NCBI RefSeq assembly: GCF_019972155.1
Contig: NZ_BOVL01000007.1
Span: 1 to 64,000, forward strand
Direction: 5' to 3'
DNA: 64,000 bases
Origin: Bradyrhizobium sp. RD5-C2
Lineage (GTDB): Bacteria; Pseudomonadota; Alphaproteobacteria; Rhizobiales; Xanthobacteraceae
Part shown: piece after piece, positions 24,576 through 37,942 of the stretch
How the letters are laid out: each line of letters opens with the position of its first letter
Numbering within the stretch: position 1 is the first letter of the stretch
Position numbers and translations under genes: made by a program
The notes under the pieces: model-generated
The model's input: the letters and a program-made list of their open reading frames with translations, nothing else
The model's database searches: none
Told to the model about the DNA's origin: nothing

Positions 24576-26636
24576 ATGCTCGACTTGGCGATTGTAGGCG
24601 GCGGCCCCGGGGGGCTGATGAGCGCCTGGTATCTGAAGCGCAAACTCGGCGATCTCTGCCGCATCACCATCTTCGAGGCGTCGAACCGTCTCGGGGGCAA
24701 GATCGTCACGCGCAAATTCGACACTGCGCCTGCGATGTACGAGGCCGGCGTCGCCGAGATCTACGACTACTCGATGACGGGACCCGACCCGCTGCGCGAG
24801 CTGATCCAGCATTTCGGCCTGCAGACGATCCCGATGGATGCCGAGCAGGTGCAACTGGACGGCGAACTGCTGGCCGACGTTCCCGGCATGCGCCGCAAAT
24901 ACGGTGCGAAGACCGCGGCCGCAATCGAGGCGTTCCGCAAGCGCTGCAGCGAGCTGGTGTCGCCGATCGAGTATTACGAGGGCGTCGGCGCCCACGACAA
25001 CGAACATCCCTGGGCCTACAAGACCGCCGAGCAGATCCTCGACGAAGAGGTCGAGGACGTGACCGCCAAGCGGTTCTTCAAGGTGATGGCGCGCTCCGAC
25101 CTCGCGACCGAGACCCACAACACCAACGGCCTCAACGCGCTGAAGAACTACGTGATGGACGTCGACGGCTATATCGGCCTGTATTCGATCCAGAACGGCA
25201 ACGAGCAGCTGATCGATTGCCTGCGCTCGGAGGTCAGTGCCGACATCCAGCTCAACCATCGCGTCCTCAAGGTCGGCAAGACCGCAACCGGCCGCTACCA
25301 GCTCAACATGATGAACGGCAAGGGGCCGGAGACGCGCGACTTCGACCTCGTGCTGGTCTGCCTGCCGCACTCCTGGCTCGCCACCATGCGCTGGGACGGC
25401 GAGCAGCTGCGCAAGTCGATGGTCAAGCACGTCGCCTATTTCGATCGGCCGGCGCACTATCTGCGGGTCTCGATCCTGTTCGACGAGCCGTTCTGGGGCG
25501 AGAAGATCCCGGGCGCCTGGTTCATGTCGGAAGCGTTCGGCGGCTGCTGCGTCTACAATGAGGGCGCGCGCCACGATGTCGGCAAGCACGGCGTGCTGAA
25601 CTGGCTGATCGCCGGCTCCGACGCGCTCGCCTTCGCCAATCTCAGCGACGAGGAGCTGATCGACGCCGCGCTGAAGTCGCTGCCGGCCTCGCTCGGCGAT
25701 GCGCGCGCGCATTTCCTCGAGGGCAAGACCCATCGCTGGCTGTCGTCGGTCAACGCGCTGCCGGGCGGCCTGCCGGTGCGCGACGTCATGACCAACCACC
25801 GCCCCGATCCGAAGGAGCACCCCGGCATCGTGGTGGTCGGCGACTATCTGTTCGATTCGACGTTGAACGGGCTGCTGGATTCCTCCGATGCCGCGACCGA
25901 CATCATCGTCACCGAGATGATGCGGCTGCGCCGCGCCCGCGCGCAGGACGAAGGCGCGCTGTCCGACAAGATCGACCGCAACTATTTCGAGAATTATCGC
26001 GGCGCCGGCCCCTACAGTGAAGCCTGGCGCAATTTCACCGACCCGGCCTATCTGACCGACCTGATCAAGACGGTGTGGGGCAGGGTGAAGGGCTACAAGC
26101 TCCTGATCGCCGGCTCCGCCAGCGGCGAGCTGGTCGGCGCGCTGCGCGAACGCGGCATCGATGCCTGGGGCATCGAGAACAACCGCTACATCCACGGCAA
26201 GACGCCGAAGGCGCTCAAGAAGTACAACAAGCTCGGCTCGATCGCCGACATGCCGTTCAAGGACAATGAGTTCGACTTCGTGTTCGAGACCTCGCTGTGC
26301 CATCTCGGCGAGAAGCAGGTGGCGCGCGGGGTGCGCGAGCTCAACCGCGTGGTCAAGACCGGCGTCGTGTTCGCGTCGGTGACCTCGGACATGGCGCCGG
26401 CGGTGATCGATCGCTACGACCTGCTGCGCGGCGTGAAGAAGCTCGGCACCTGGTGGGAATGGTCGGAATTGTTCTTCGGCAACGGCTTCGACCTGTCGAT
26501 GCACCGCCGCGACTGCACCGATGCGCTGTGGACGTTGACGCTTGCCGCCAACAAGGGGCCGGGGCAGTGGTACGCCGACTCCGACAGCCTGCGCTATTCC
26601 TTCTTCGACAAGGTCGAGGCCGACCTCGACGACTAG
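24576..26636 (+). CDS. Fusion protein: flavin amine-oxidase-like domain plus SAM-dependent methyltransferase domain
   Basis: A 686-residue protein with two enzyme halves. Residues 1 to about 445 resemble the FAD-binding amine oxidase/protoporphyrinogen oxidase fold: LAIVGGGPGGLMSAWYL at 5-21, an adenosine-ribose Glu in IFEASNRLGGK, and a late flavin motif VVVGDYLFDSTLNGLLDSS. From about residue 505 a class I methyltransferase follows: motif I LLIAGSASGEL, acidic WGIENN after strand 2, FDFVFETSLCHL as motif IV, and RELNRVVKTG. The ATG at 24576 has GGAG upstream. It lies between the rpoC terminator and an ABC exporter. It may oxidise or reduce, then methylate, one substrate; the substrate is unknown. 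I know of no named family with exactly this architecture, without having searched. Confidence 0.75.
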   Translation: MLDLAIVGGGPGGLMSAWYLKRKLGDLCRITIFEASNRLGGKIVTRKFDTAPAMYEAGVAEIYDYSMTGPDPLRELIQHFGLQTIPMDAEQVQLDGELLADVPGMRRKYGAKTAAAIEAFRKRCSELVSPIEYYEGVGAHDNEHPWAYKTAEQILDEEVEDVTAKRFFKVMARSDLATETHNTNGLNALKNYVMDVDGYIGLYSIQNGNEQLIDCLRSEVSADIQLNHRVLKVGKTATGRYQLNMMNGKGPETRDFDLVLVCLPHSWLATMRWDGEQLRKSMVKHVAYFDRPAHYLRVSILFDEPFWGEKIPGAWFMSEAFGGCCVYNEGARHDVGKHGVLNWLIAGSDALAFANLSDEELIDAALKSLPASLGDARAHFLEGKTHRWLSSVNALPGGLPVRDVMTNHRPDPKEHPGIVVVGDYLFDSTLNGLLDSSDAATDIIVTEMMRLRRARAQDEGALSDKIDRNYFENYRGAGPYSEAWRNFTDPAYLTDLIKTVWGRVKGYKLLIAGSASGELVGALRERGIDAWGIENNRYIHGKTPKALKKYNKLGSIADMPFKDNEFDFVFETSLCHLGEKQVARGVRELNRVVKTGVVFASVTSDMAPAVIDRYDLLRGVKKLGTWWEWSELFFGNGFDLSMHRRDCTDALWTLTLAANKGPGQWYADSDSLRYSFFDKVEADLDD

Positions 26637-26700
26637 CGGCAACGCGGCGTTGCAGTAATCTCGAATCCACCGGACCGCGCGCCGCGCCGTTGCAAACGCT

Positions 26701-26729
26701 TTGCCGAATTCATTGTGATCGCATAGGAT
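26701..26729 (+). promoter_or_regulatory. Promoter candidate for the ABC exporter gene
   Basis: TTGCCG (26701-26706), 17-base spacer, TAGGAT (26724-26729), 71 bases before the ATG. It suggests that the exporter can be transcribed apart from the fusion gene. Confidence 0.5.
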
Positions 26730-26799
26730 TGTACCGGCAGCGTTCGCCGCTGCGGTTTCGATTTGCGGTCATGCCGGCCGTGGAGCATCGGTTGGTTTC

Positions 26800-28857
26800 A
26801 TGGCGCCAAGACCTCCTGCATCAGACGATCCGAATCGATCGGCAGCCGACGATCCCGAGCTGAAGAAGAAGTCTGCCGCGGCGGCCGGTTCGCCGGCGGC
26901 AACGGCCTCCGCCAAGCCGGCCTCCATCAAGCCGGCCGCCGCGCCCGACGACGACGAAGATGATGAGGACGAGGACGACGAGTTCGAGCTCGATGACGAT
27001 GATGACGAGGACCTCGTCGTTTTCACCGCCAAGGAAGCCGCCGGCGCGCTCTCCACGATCTATGGCTTCGTCAAGCCGATCCTGACCAACTACAAGAAGC
27101 CGCTTGCTTGCGTCGCCATCGGCGTGCTGGTCGAGACGTTGTTCAACGTCATCATGCCGCTCAGCCTGAAATTCCTGATCGACGACGCGCTCGGCGAGGA
27201 GGATTTCCAGGCCCTTTACAAGATCCTTGGCGTGCTCGCGGTTGCCGGCATCGTCACCTCGATCATCGCGGTCTGGTACGAGCGCTGGGATGCGCGGCTT
27301 GGCGCGGGCATCATCGCCGACGTCCGGACCCGCATCTTCGACCACGTCCAGAACCTGCCGTCGGCCTATTTCGCGCGCACCAAGCGCGGCGAGATCCTGT
27401 CGCGTTTCTCGATCGATCTGTCGGCCTTCGAGGGCTCGGTCAAGACCTTCGCCAACAGCGCGGCGCTGCCTGGCCTGGAATTGGTCGCCGGCATCATCCT
27501 GATGCTGTTCCTGAACTGGCAGCTTGCCGTGGTCGCCCTGCTGGTGTTTCCGATCACGCTGATCGGGCCGCGCATCCTGACGCCGAAGGCGGTGCTGGCC
27601 AATTACGAGCAGAAGCAGAACGAGGCAGCGCTGCTCGGCATGGTGCAGGAGAACGTCGCTGCCCAGGCGGTGGTCAAGGCGTTCAACCTGCAGCGCCGCG
27701 CGCTCGGCTGGTTCACGCTGCGCAACCGCGACGTCCGCGCCAAGGCCGCGTCAGCCATGTTCCTGTCGACCATGGTGGAGCGCACCGTCACCATTTCGGT
27801 GCTGCTGCTCCACCTCGTCGTGTTGGCGATCGGCGCCTATCTCGCCACCAAGGGGCAGATCACGGTCGGTACCTTCGTGACCTTCGAGAGCGCGTTCTGG
27901 GAGGTGTCGTACAACATCGCCCATCTCATGCATTTCATCCCGGTGTCGATCCAGTCCGCTGCGGCAGTGCGGCACATCCAGGAGCTGCTCGACGAGCCGA
28001 CCCGTGGCGCCGACCGTCCCGGAGCGCCGGACCTGCCGCGCATCACCAACGACATCTCTTTCGACCGCGTCACCTTCCAGTATGAGGGGGCGCAGACGCC
28101 GGTGCTCGACAATCTCAGCCTCAAGCTCAATGCCGGCAAGAGCATTGCGATCGTCGGTCCCAGCGGCTCCGGCAAGAGCACGCTGATCAACCTGATCCTT
28201 CGGCTCTACGTGCCTGACGAGGGCCGCGTCGCCATCGACGGCGTCGACATCCGCCGGGTGACGCGCGAGTCGCTACGCGCCAGCATGGCGGTCGTGTTCC
28301 AGGAAAACATGCTGTTCAACATGTCGATCCGCGAGAACATCCGGCTCGGCAAGGAAGGGGCCACCGACGCGGAGGTCGAGGACGCCGCGAAGAAAGCCGA
28401 GATCCATCGCTACATCATGAGCCTGCCGCAGCGCTACGACACGCCGGTCGGTGAGCGCGGCGATACACTGTCCGGCGGCCAGCGCCAGCGCATCGCGATC
28501 GCGCGCGCGATCATCCGCAACCCGTCGGTGCTGCTGCTCGACGAGGCGACCTCGGCGCTCGACCAGACCACGGAAGCGGCGATCAACCGCACGCTGCTCA
28601 AGGTCGCGGAGGGCCGCACCATGATCTGGTCGACGCACCGCCTGACCTCGGTGGTCGAGATGGACGAGATCATCGTGATCTCAGGCGGCCAGGCGATCGA
28701 GCGCGGCTCGCACGAGGAGCTGCTAGCGCGGAATGGCGCCTACCGCACGCTGTGGGACGATCAGGGGCACAAGCATCACGACGCGGCCGACGAGGATGAC
28801 GACGACGCGGACGATGATGAAGACGACGAGGATGAGGACGACGACGAGGAGGCGTGA
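26800..28857 (+). CDS. ABC exporter (fused permease-ATPase) with poly-acidic N and C termini
   Basis: A 685-residue half-transporter of the MsbA/lipid-exporter layout, expected to work as a homodimer in the inner membrane. An Ala/Pro/Lys leader and an Asp/Glu-rich stretch (about 50-71) come first. Then six transmembrane helices (about 100-395), for example VELVAGIILMLFL, and the nucleotide-binding domain: Walker A GPSGSGKST (about 452-460), LSGGQRQR (about 557), Walker B VLLLDEATS, and the switch His in WSTHRLT. The final 25 residues are almost only Asp, Glu and Ala. The acidic ends are not part of the family core. The cargo is unknown; neighbours suggest a modified lipid or small molecule (inference). 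Confidence 0.88.
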   Translation: MAPRPPASDDPNRSAADDPELKKKSAAAAGSPAATASAKPASIKPAAAPDDDEDDEDEDDEFELDDDDDEDLVVFTAKEAAGALSTIYGFVKPILTNYKKPLACVAIGVLVETLFNVIMPLSLKFLIDDALGEEDFQALYKILGVLAVAGIVTSIIAVWYERWDARLGAGIIADVRTRIFDHVQNLPSAYFARTKRGEILSRFSIDLSAFEGSVKTFANSAALPGLELVAGIILMLFLNWQLAVVALLVFPITLIGPRILTPKAVLANYEQKQNEAALLGMVQENVAAQAVVKAFNLQRRALGWFTLRNRDVRAKAASAMFLSTMVERTVTISVLLLHLVVLAIGAYLATKGQITVGTFVTFESAFWEVSYNIAHLMHFIPVSIQSAAAVRHIQELLDEPTRGADRPGAPDLPRITNDISFDRVTFQYEGAQTPVLDNLSLKLNAGKSIAIVGPSGSGKSTLINLILRLYVPDEGRVAIDGVDIRRVTRESLRASMAVVFQENMLFNMSIRENIRLGKEGATDAEVEDAAKKAEIHRYIMSLPQRYDTPVGERGDTLSGGQRQRIAIARAIIRNPSVLLLDEATSALDQTTEAAINRTLLKVAEGRTMIWSTHRLTSVVEMDEIIVISGGQAIERGSHEELLARNGAYRTLWDDQGHKHHDAADEDDDDADDDEDDEDEDDDEEA

Positions 28858-28888
28858 TATCCGCCCCGTTGCTCATGACGTCCGATGG

Positions 28889-30097
28889 TTACGCCCTGTC
28901 CGTGGCGTGCGGACGTTGCCGGAAGTGACTGGCCGGCCGTGCCGCCGACGCCGCCTGCGGGCGCTGCAGCCGGCGCAGCGAGCCCCGGCCGAGATAACCG
29001 AAGAAGCGGGCCCAGCGCTGGGCTTGCCAATAGGGCCCGCTGCCGATCGACACCTCACGGAAGTTGAACGCCTTGGCGTTCGACCAGGCGTCGCATTCCG
29101 TCTTGACCGGATCGTCGTAGAACGCCGTGATCTTCTCCTCGCCCATGCCGTCGGTCGCAAGCCAGTTCGGGATATGGACGTTGCAGAGCTGGGACACGTC
29201 GGTGAACACCTTGTCGGTCCCGGTGCCGGTGACGGGGCAGGTGCTGGCGAAGGCGTCGCCGACCAGCACGACGCCGGCCTGCCGATAGCCGGTGCTGACA
29301 TAGACATCGGCGGGCCTGATCTTGATGTCGCCGGCGACGCCGAATTCGCCGGTGAGCCGGCGCAGCCGTGGCAGCGCGGCATTCAGCGTCTCGACCGGAT
29401 TGCGCCGCATCGCGCGCAGCCACGGATCGTCGGCCGGGCGGTAGGTGAAGAGGTTGGCGCGCATCCGGTTTCCGACCGGAAACAGCGTGATGTAGGGGAT
29501 GCGGTCGCTCGGCCGCTCCGAGAAATAGGTCATGGCCGCGAACGGGAAGGCGGGGCGGCCGACGGGGACGAAGTCGAAGCCGAGCGAGATCGAGTGGCAG
29601 AAGCTGGTCACCAGCCGCTCGATGCCGAGCGTCCGGCGCAGCCCGACATTCAGGCCGTTGGCGAGCACCACGAGGCGCGCCGAGATTTCCTCGCCGCCCG
29701 AGAGCACCAGCCGCTGCCGCTCCGAACTGGCGGCGACGTTCACGACCTTGTCGCGGATGAATTCGGCCGGCGCGGCGATCTCGGCTCGAATCGCGGTGAT
29801 CAGCGCGTCGTACATGATGCCGTATTGCCGGCTCGGCTGCCGGTCGAGCAGGTGGCCGAATCGCGCGATCCAGTTCTCGCCGTCCAGCGTCGCCGAGCGC
29901 AGTACGGATTCGGCAAGGCCGGTCCTGGCGAATCGCGCGAGCTGGAGGTCGCCGCCGATCTTTTCGACGCGGAAGTCGAATGGATAGGCCTGATGGGGGT
30001 CGATCACGACGGTCGGTATCCCGGCACGGCCGAGCATGGCGGCCGCGGTCGAGCCCGCAAGACCTCCGCCGATGATCGCGATGTCGGTGTACCGCAT
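28889..30097 (-). CDS. FAD-dependent oxidoreductase (hydroxylase/reductase type)
   Basis: A 402-residue single-component flavoprotein of the PHBH/geranylgeranyl-reductase-like group. The dinucleotide fold IAIIGGGLAGSTAAAML is at residues 6-22, the ribose Asp lies in VVIDPHQ, and the second flavin motif is VVLVGDAFASTCPVTGTG, where GDA and the Pro are typical. The Arg-rich C-terminal 25 residues are low complexity. No NADPH or substrate motif is specific enough to name the reaction. The ATG at 30097 is chosen over a longer frame. It is convergent with the ABC exporter (31 bases between stops) and divergent from the rpsL region. Confidence 0.82.
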   Translation of the reverse strand: MRYTDIAIIGGGLAGSTAAAMLGRAGIPTVVIDPHQAYPFDFRVEKIGGDLQLARFARTGLAESVLRSATLDGENWIARFGHLLDRQPSRQYGIMYDALITAIRAEIAAPAEFIRDKVVNVAASSERQRLVLSGGEEISARLVVLANGLNVGLRRTLGIERLVTSFCHSISLGFDFVPVGRPAFPFAAMTYFSERPSDRIPYITLFPVGNRMRANLFTYRPADDPWLRAMRRNPVETLNAALPRLRRLTGEFGVAGDIKIRPADVYVSTGYRQAGVVLVGDAFASTCPVTGTGTDKVFTDVSQLCNVHIPNWLATDGMGEEKITAFYDDPVKTECDAWSNAKAFNFREVSIGSGPYWQAQRWARFFGYLGRGSLRRLQRPQAASAARPASHFRQRPHATDRA

Positions 30098-30797
30098 GAC
30101 GTTTTCCGTGGCCGTAGACCGCAATTTTTGCGCTGCGAATGGCAAATAAAGGCTTAGTTTCGAAATTCGCCTTCGGGTCCAAGTTGGGGAGAATTGTTTC
30201 TAATCATATTTTATCCGGGTATAATGTGATTCCACTGGCGTACCGGAGATTCGGATTCGGGTGAGGGGAGTCGCAGACGCTGTCGTATTTCGACGCCCGG
30301 CGAGTGGCGCGAAATGCGAAATCTGCAAGCGCCAGAGGTGTTTCTTTGCTTGTCGTTTTGCTTGACTTCATTATCTCTCGCTTATACAAGGCCCTCACTT
30401 AACGACAGGCGGTGAGCTACGCTAGCGTCGGAACGGAACACCCAAAGGCCCTTTTTCAGGCGCCGGACGGGCACCAACCTCGACGAATGCCGCTCAAACG
30501 CTGTCGATGATAGCTAGGCAATGCCAGGACGATTTTGGTTCTCTTGAGCACGTCCTCTTGAGAGTGAATTCGGATGCATGACCTCGGTGGCGGACCGGAC
30601 AGCGAACGCTGAACGGTTCGGAATCGCGGTCCTCTGTGGCGTCGATGCGCTTTCCGCTCAGTGATGAGTGGTTGGCGCGATTTCGCTTTGCGCGGGTGCT
30701 TGTTCCGCGTCGAGCGGGCCGTACGGGACGGCAAGTCCTGAGAAGAAATTTGCGGAGCCAGTCAAGGTTTCCGCGCGAACTAAAGGGTGAAGGCTGC
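30098..30797. promoter_or_regulatory. Promoter and leader region upstream of rpsL
   Basis: About 700 bases without a convincing gene. The left part (30180-30400) is clearly richer in A/T than its surroundings and contains a perfect TATAAT at 30220-30225 with only a poor -35, and the TTGACT/TATACA pair at 30362-30388. If transcription starts near 30395, the rpsL leader would be about 400 bases. Short frames here show no family features. Confidence 0.55.
30362..30388 (+). promoter_or_regulatory. Str-operon promoter candidate
   Basis: TTGACT (30362-30367) and TATACA (30383-30388) are separated by 15 bases, shorter than ideal. A weaker TTGCTT four bases upstream would give 19. It lies within the AT-rich patch before rpsL, the best site for the rpsL-rpsG-fusA-tuf promoter. 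Confidence 0.45.
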
Positions 30798-31169
30798 ATG
30801 CCGACGATCAACCAGCTGATCGCAAAACCACGTGAAGTGCAGAAGTCGCGCAAGAAGGTGCCGGCGCTGCAGCAGTCGCCGCAGAAGCGCGGCGTGTGCA
30901 CGCGCGTCTACACCACGACCCCGAAGAAGCCGAACTCGGCGCTTCGTAAGGTCGCCAAGGTGCGCCTGACCAACGGTTTCGAGGTGATCGGCTACATCCC
31001 GGGTGAAGGCCATAATCTGCAGGAGCACTCGGTGGTCATGATCCGCGGCGGCCGCGTCAAGGACTTGCCCGGTGTGCGCTACCACATCCTCCGTGGCGTG
31101 CTGGATACCCAGGGCGTCAAGAACCGTAAGCAGCGTCGTTCGAAGTACGGCGCGAAGCGTCCGAAGTAA
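30798..31169 (+). CDS. rpsL: 30S ribosomal protein S12
   Basis: A 123-residue decoding-centre protein. The streptomycin-relevant residues Lys43 ([10 protein letters not shown]) and Lys88 (GGRVKDLPG) are the ordinary forms, as is Pro91. An upstream in-frame extension is rejected: family members begin MPTINQLI, and GGGTGAAGG precedes this ATG. First gene of the str cluster. Confidence 0.98.
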   Translation: MPTINQLIAKPREVQKSRKKVPALQQSPQKRGVCTRVYTTTPKKPNSALRKVAKVRLTNGFEVIGYIPGEGHNLQEHSVVMIRGGRVKDLPGVRYHILRGVLDTQGVKNRKQRRSKYGAKRPK

Positions 31170-31655
<486 letters not shown>

Positions 31656-31685
31656 CGGCGAAACACGGAATTTAAGGAACAGCCT

Positions 31686-33758
<2,073 letters not shown>

Positions 33759-33798
33759 TTGTCGTTGGTTAGCAACTGACGACTGAACGGAGAGTCAA

Positions 33799-34989
<1,191 letters not shown>

Positions 34990-35010
34990 GGGTGGATCAG
35001 TCAGTTTGCA

Positions 35011-35032
35011 GCGGGTGGGTTCGCCCACCCGC
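35011..35032 (+). repeat. Hairpin between tuf and rpsJ
   Basis: GCGGGTGGG-TTCG-CCCACCCGC, nine perfect pairs, 22 bases after the tuf stop and without a T-run. It probably marks processing or partial termination between the str and S10 gene groups. Confidence 0.6.
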
Positions 35033-35083
35033 CGCTCACCACTCGCTATTCGCTAATCGAGCGACGAAGAAAGAGATACGGCA

Positions 35084-35392
35084 ATGAACGGCCAAAACAT
35101 TCGCATCCGTCTCAAGGCGTTCGACCATCGAATCCTCGATACGTCGACCCGTGAGATCGTGAACACGGCGAAGCGCACCGGTGCGCAGGTTCGCGGACCG
35201 ATTCCGCTGCCGACCCGCATCGAGAAGTTCACCGTCAACCGTTCGCCGCACGTTGACAAGAAGAGCCGCGAGCAATTCGAGATGCGCACCCACAAGCGCC
35301 TCCTCGACATTGTCGACCCGACCCCGCAGACCGTCGATGCGCTGATGAAGCTCGACCTGGCCGCCGGTGTCGACGTCGAGATCAAGCTCTAA
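35084..35392 (+). CDS. rpsJ: 30S ribosomal protein S10
   Basis: A 102-residue head protein, also NusE, the partner of NusB and NusG in antitermination. [14 protein letters not shown] begins the fold, and the loop [19 protein letters not shown] is standard. First gene of the S10 group; 94 bases follow tuf. Confidence 0.98.
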
Positions 35393-35446
35393 GGTTTTGG
35401 ATTTTTACGTCCGCCGCTTGCGGACAGAAAGACAGGAAGCACGCCG

Positions 35447-36166
35447 ATGCGCTCCGGAGTGATCGCACAGAAGGTCGGGATGACGCGGGTCTTTACGGAG
35501 ACCGGCGAGCATATCCCTGTGACCGTGCTGAAGTTGGGCAACTGCCAGGTGCTGGGCCACCGCACGACCGAGAAGAACGGCTATGTCGCTCTTCAGCTCG
35601 GCTCGGGCGCCCGCAAGACGGTGTACATGCCGAAGGCCGAACGCGGCCAGTTCGCGGTCGCCAAGGTCGAGCCGAAGCGCAAGGTTGCCGAGTTCCGCGT
35701 GTCCGAGGACGCGCTGATCCCGGTTGGCGCGGAGATCCAGGCGGACCATTTCGTGGTCGGCCAGTTTGTCGACGTGACCGGCACCTCGATCGGTAAGGGT
35801 TTCGCCGGCGGCATGAAGCGCTGGAATTTCGGCGGTCTGCGCGCCACCCACGGCGTGTCGGTCTCGCACCGCTCGATCGGTTCGACCGGTGGCCGTCAGG
35901 ACCCCGGCAAGACCTTCAAGAACAAGAAGATGCCCGGTCACATGGGCGTCGACCGCATCACCACGCTCAATCTGCGTGTGGTTTCGACCGACGTCGAGCG
36001 CGGCCTGATCCTCGTCGAAGGCGCCGTTCCCGGCTCCAAGGGCGGTTGGATCTCGGTGCGCGACGCGGTCAAGAAGCCGCTGCCGAAGGAAGCCCCGAAG
36101 CCTGGCAAGTTCAAGGTTGCCGGCGGCGAAGCTTCTGAGGCTGTGGCCGAGAAGGAGGGTGTGTGA
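35447..36166 (+). CDS. rplC: 50S ribosomal protein L3
   Basis: A 239-residue protein near the peptidyl transferase centre. The long internal finger contains [21 protein letters not shown], where a Gln is the usual methylation site. The C-terminal 20 residues (Ala/Glu/Lys-rich, ending AEKEGV) exceed the typical core and probably lie on the surface. Its TGA is one base before the rplD ATG. Confidence 0.97.
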   Translation: MRSGVIAQKVGMTRVFTETGEHIPVTVLKLGNCQVLGHRTTEKNGYVALQLGSGARKTVYMPKAERGQFAVAKVEPKRKVAEFRVSEDALIPVGAEIQADHFVVGQFVDVTGTSIGKGFAGGMKRWNFGGLRATHGVSVSHRSIGSTGGRQDPGKTFKNKKMPGHMGVDRITTLNLRVVSTDVERGLILVEGAVPGSKGGWISVRDAVKKPLPKEAPKPGKFKVAGGEASEAVAEKEGV

Positions 36167-36167
36167 G

Positions 36168-36788
36168 ATGGAACTGAAAGTCACCACCCTTGAAGGCAAG
36201 GAAGCTGGTTCGGTCCAGCTGTCGGACGAGATCTTCGGTCTCGAGCCGCGCAAGGATATCATCCAGCGTTGCGTGCAGTGGCAGCTCAACAAGCGCCAGG
36301 CCGGCACCCACAAGGCGAAGGGTCGCGCCGAGATCTGGCGCACCGGCAAGAAGATGTACAAGCAGAAGGGCACCGGCGGCGCCCGTCACGGCTCGGCCCG
36401 CGTGCCGCAGTTCCGCGGCGGTGGCCGTGCCTTCGGTCCGGTTGTTCGCTCCCATGCGACCGACCTGCCGAAGAAGGTGCGCGCGCTCGCGCTGAAGCAT
36501 GCGCTGTCGGCCAAGGCCAAGGACGGCGGGCTGATCGTGATCGACAATGCGCAGCTCGAGGCGGCCAAGACCAAGGCTCTGATCGGTCACTTCTCCGGCC
36601 TCGGCCTGACCAATGCGCTGATCATCGACGGCGCCGAGCTGCACAACGGTTTCGCGACCGCGGCCCGCAACATCCCGAACATCGACGTGCTGCCGATCCA
36701 GGGCATCAACGTCTACGACATTCTCCGCCGCCACAAGCTGGTGCTGACCAAGGCTGCGGTTGATGCGCTGGAGGCGCGCTTCAAATGA
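36168..36788 (+). CDS. rplD: 50S ribosomal protein L4
   Basis: A 206-residue protein lining the exit tunnel; in enterobacteria it also represses its operon. The tunnel loop [24 protein letters not shown] is complete. A longer frame from 36117 overlaps rplC and is not needed. The last four bases overlap the rplW start (ATGA). Confidence 0.97.
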   Translation: MELKVTTLEGKEAGSVQLSDEIFGLEPRKDIIQRCVQWQLNKRQAGTHKAKGRAEIWRTGKKMYKQKGTGGARHGSARVPQFRGGGRAFGPVVRSHATDLPKKVRALALKHALSAKAKDGGLIVIDNAQLEAAKTKALIGHFSGLGLTNALIIDGAELHNGFATAARNIPNIDVLPIQGINVYDILRRHKLVLTKAAVDALEARFK

Positions 36789-37084
36789 AGAACATCGATC
36801 CGCGCCACTACGACATCATCATCTCGCCGGTCGTGACGGAAAAGGCGACGCTCGCCTCCGAGCACAACAAGGTGCTGTTCAAGGTCGCCGGCAAGGCGAC
36901 CAAGCCGCAGATCAAGGAAGCGGTCGAGAAGCTGTTCGACGTCAAGGTGAAGAGCGTCAACACCCTCGTCCGCAAGGGCAAGACCAAGGTGTTCCGCGGC
37001 AATCTCGGCTCGCAGTCGGACACCAAGCGCGCGATCGTGACCCTTGAAGAGGGCCACCGCATCGACGTGACTACCGGACTATAA
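36785..37084 (+). CDS. rplW: 50S ribosomal protein L23
   Basis: A 99-residue protein at the tunnel exit, the docking site for trigger factor and [24 protein letters not shown] is the conserved start of the fold. Its ATG lies inside the rplD stop, implying translational coupling. Confidence 0.97.
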   Translation: MKNIDPRHYDIIISPVVTEKATLASEHNKVLFKVAGKATKPQIKEAVEKLFDVKVKSVNTLVRKGKTKVFRGNLGSQSDTKRAIVTLEEGHRIDVTTGL

Positions 37085-37096
37085 GGCGCAACGACG

Positions 37097-37930
37097 ATGG
37101 CATTGAAAACCTACAATCCCACGACGCCGGGCCAGCGCCAGCTGGTCATGGTCGATCGTTCGGCGCTCTATAAGGGCAAGCCGGTGAAGACCCTGACCGA
37201 GGGCAAGCTCGGCAACGGCGGTCGCAACAACACCGGTCGCATCACCGTGCGTTTCCGCGGCGGCGGCCACAAGAAGGCCTACCGCACCGTCGACTTCCGC
37301 CGCGACAAGGTGGACATGCCGGCGGTGGTGGAGCGGCTCGAGTACGATCCGAACCGCACCGCGTTCATCGCGCTGATCAAGTATCAGGACGGCGAGCTGG
37401 CCTACATCCTGGCGCCGCAGCGTCTGGCGGCGGGCGACACCGTCGTCGCCGGCAACTATGTCGACGTCAAGCCGGGCAACGTCATGCCGCTCGGCAACAT
37501 GCCGGTCGGCACGATCGTGCACAACATCGAGCTGAAGATCGGCAAGGGCGGCCAGCTGGCGCGCTCCGCCGGTACCTATGCCCAGATCGTCGGCCGCGAC
37601 CAGGACTACGTGATCGTCCGCCTGAACTCGGGCGAGCAGCGTCTCGTGCACGGCCGTTGCCGCGGCACGATCGGCGCGGTCTCGAACCCGGATCACATGA
37701 ACATCTCGATCGGCAAGGCCGGTCGTACCCGCTGGCTCGGCTGGCGTCCGCATAACCGCGGCGTCGTCATGAACCCGATCGACCATCCGCACGGCGGTGG
37801 TGAAGGTCGTACCTCGGGCGGTCGCCACCCGGTTACTCCGTGGGGCAAGCCGACCAAGGGCAAGAAGACCCGCACCAACAAGTCGACCAACAAATTCATT
37901 CTCCTCAGCCGCCACAAGCGGAAGAAGTAA
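37097..37930 (+). CDS. rplB: 50S ribosomal protein L2
   Basis: A 277-residue protein essential for subunit joining and peptidyl transfer. The hallmark [18 protein letters not shown] contains the His near the catalytic site. The basic C-terminal tail ends HKRKK. It starts 12 bases after rplW. Confidence 0.98.
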   Translation: MALKTYNPTTPGQRQLVMVDRSALYKGKPVKTLTEGKLGNGGRNNTGRITVRFRGGGHKKAYRTVDFRRDKVDMPAVVERLEYDPNRTAFIALIKYQDGELAYILAPQRLAAGDTVVAGNYVDVKPGNVMPLGNMPVGTIVHNIELKIGKGGQLARSAGTYAQIVGRDQDYVIVRLNSGEQRLVHGRCRGTIGAVSNPDHMNISIGKAGRTRWLGWRPHNRGVVMNPIDHPHGGGEGRTSGGRHPVTPWGKPTKGKKTRTNKSTNKFILLSRHKRKK

Positions 37931-37942
37931 GGAACGCCGGAC

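Noticed and set aside
26769..27056. Serine-rich 95-codon frame, and a similar one at 28776-29030.
   Set aside because: They are the antisense of the GAC/GAG-rich acidic ends of the ABC exporter.
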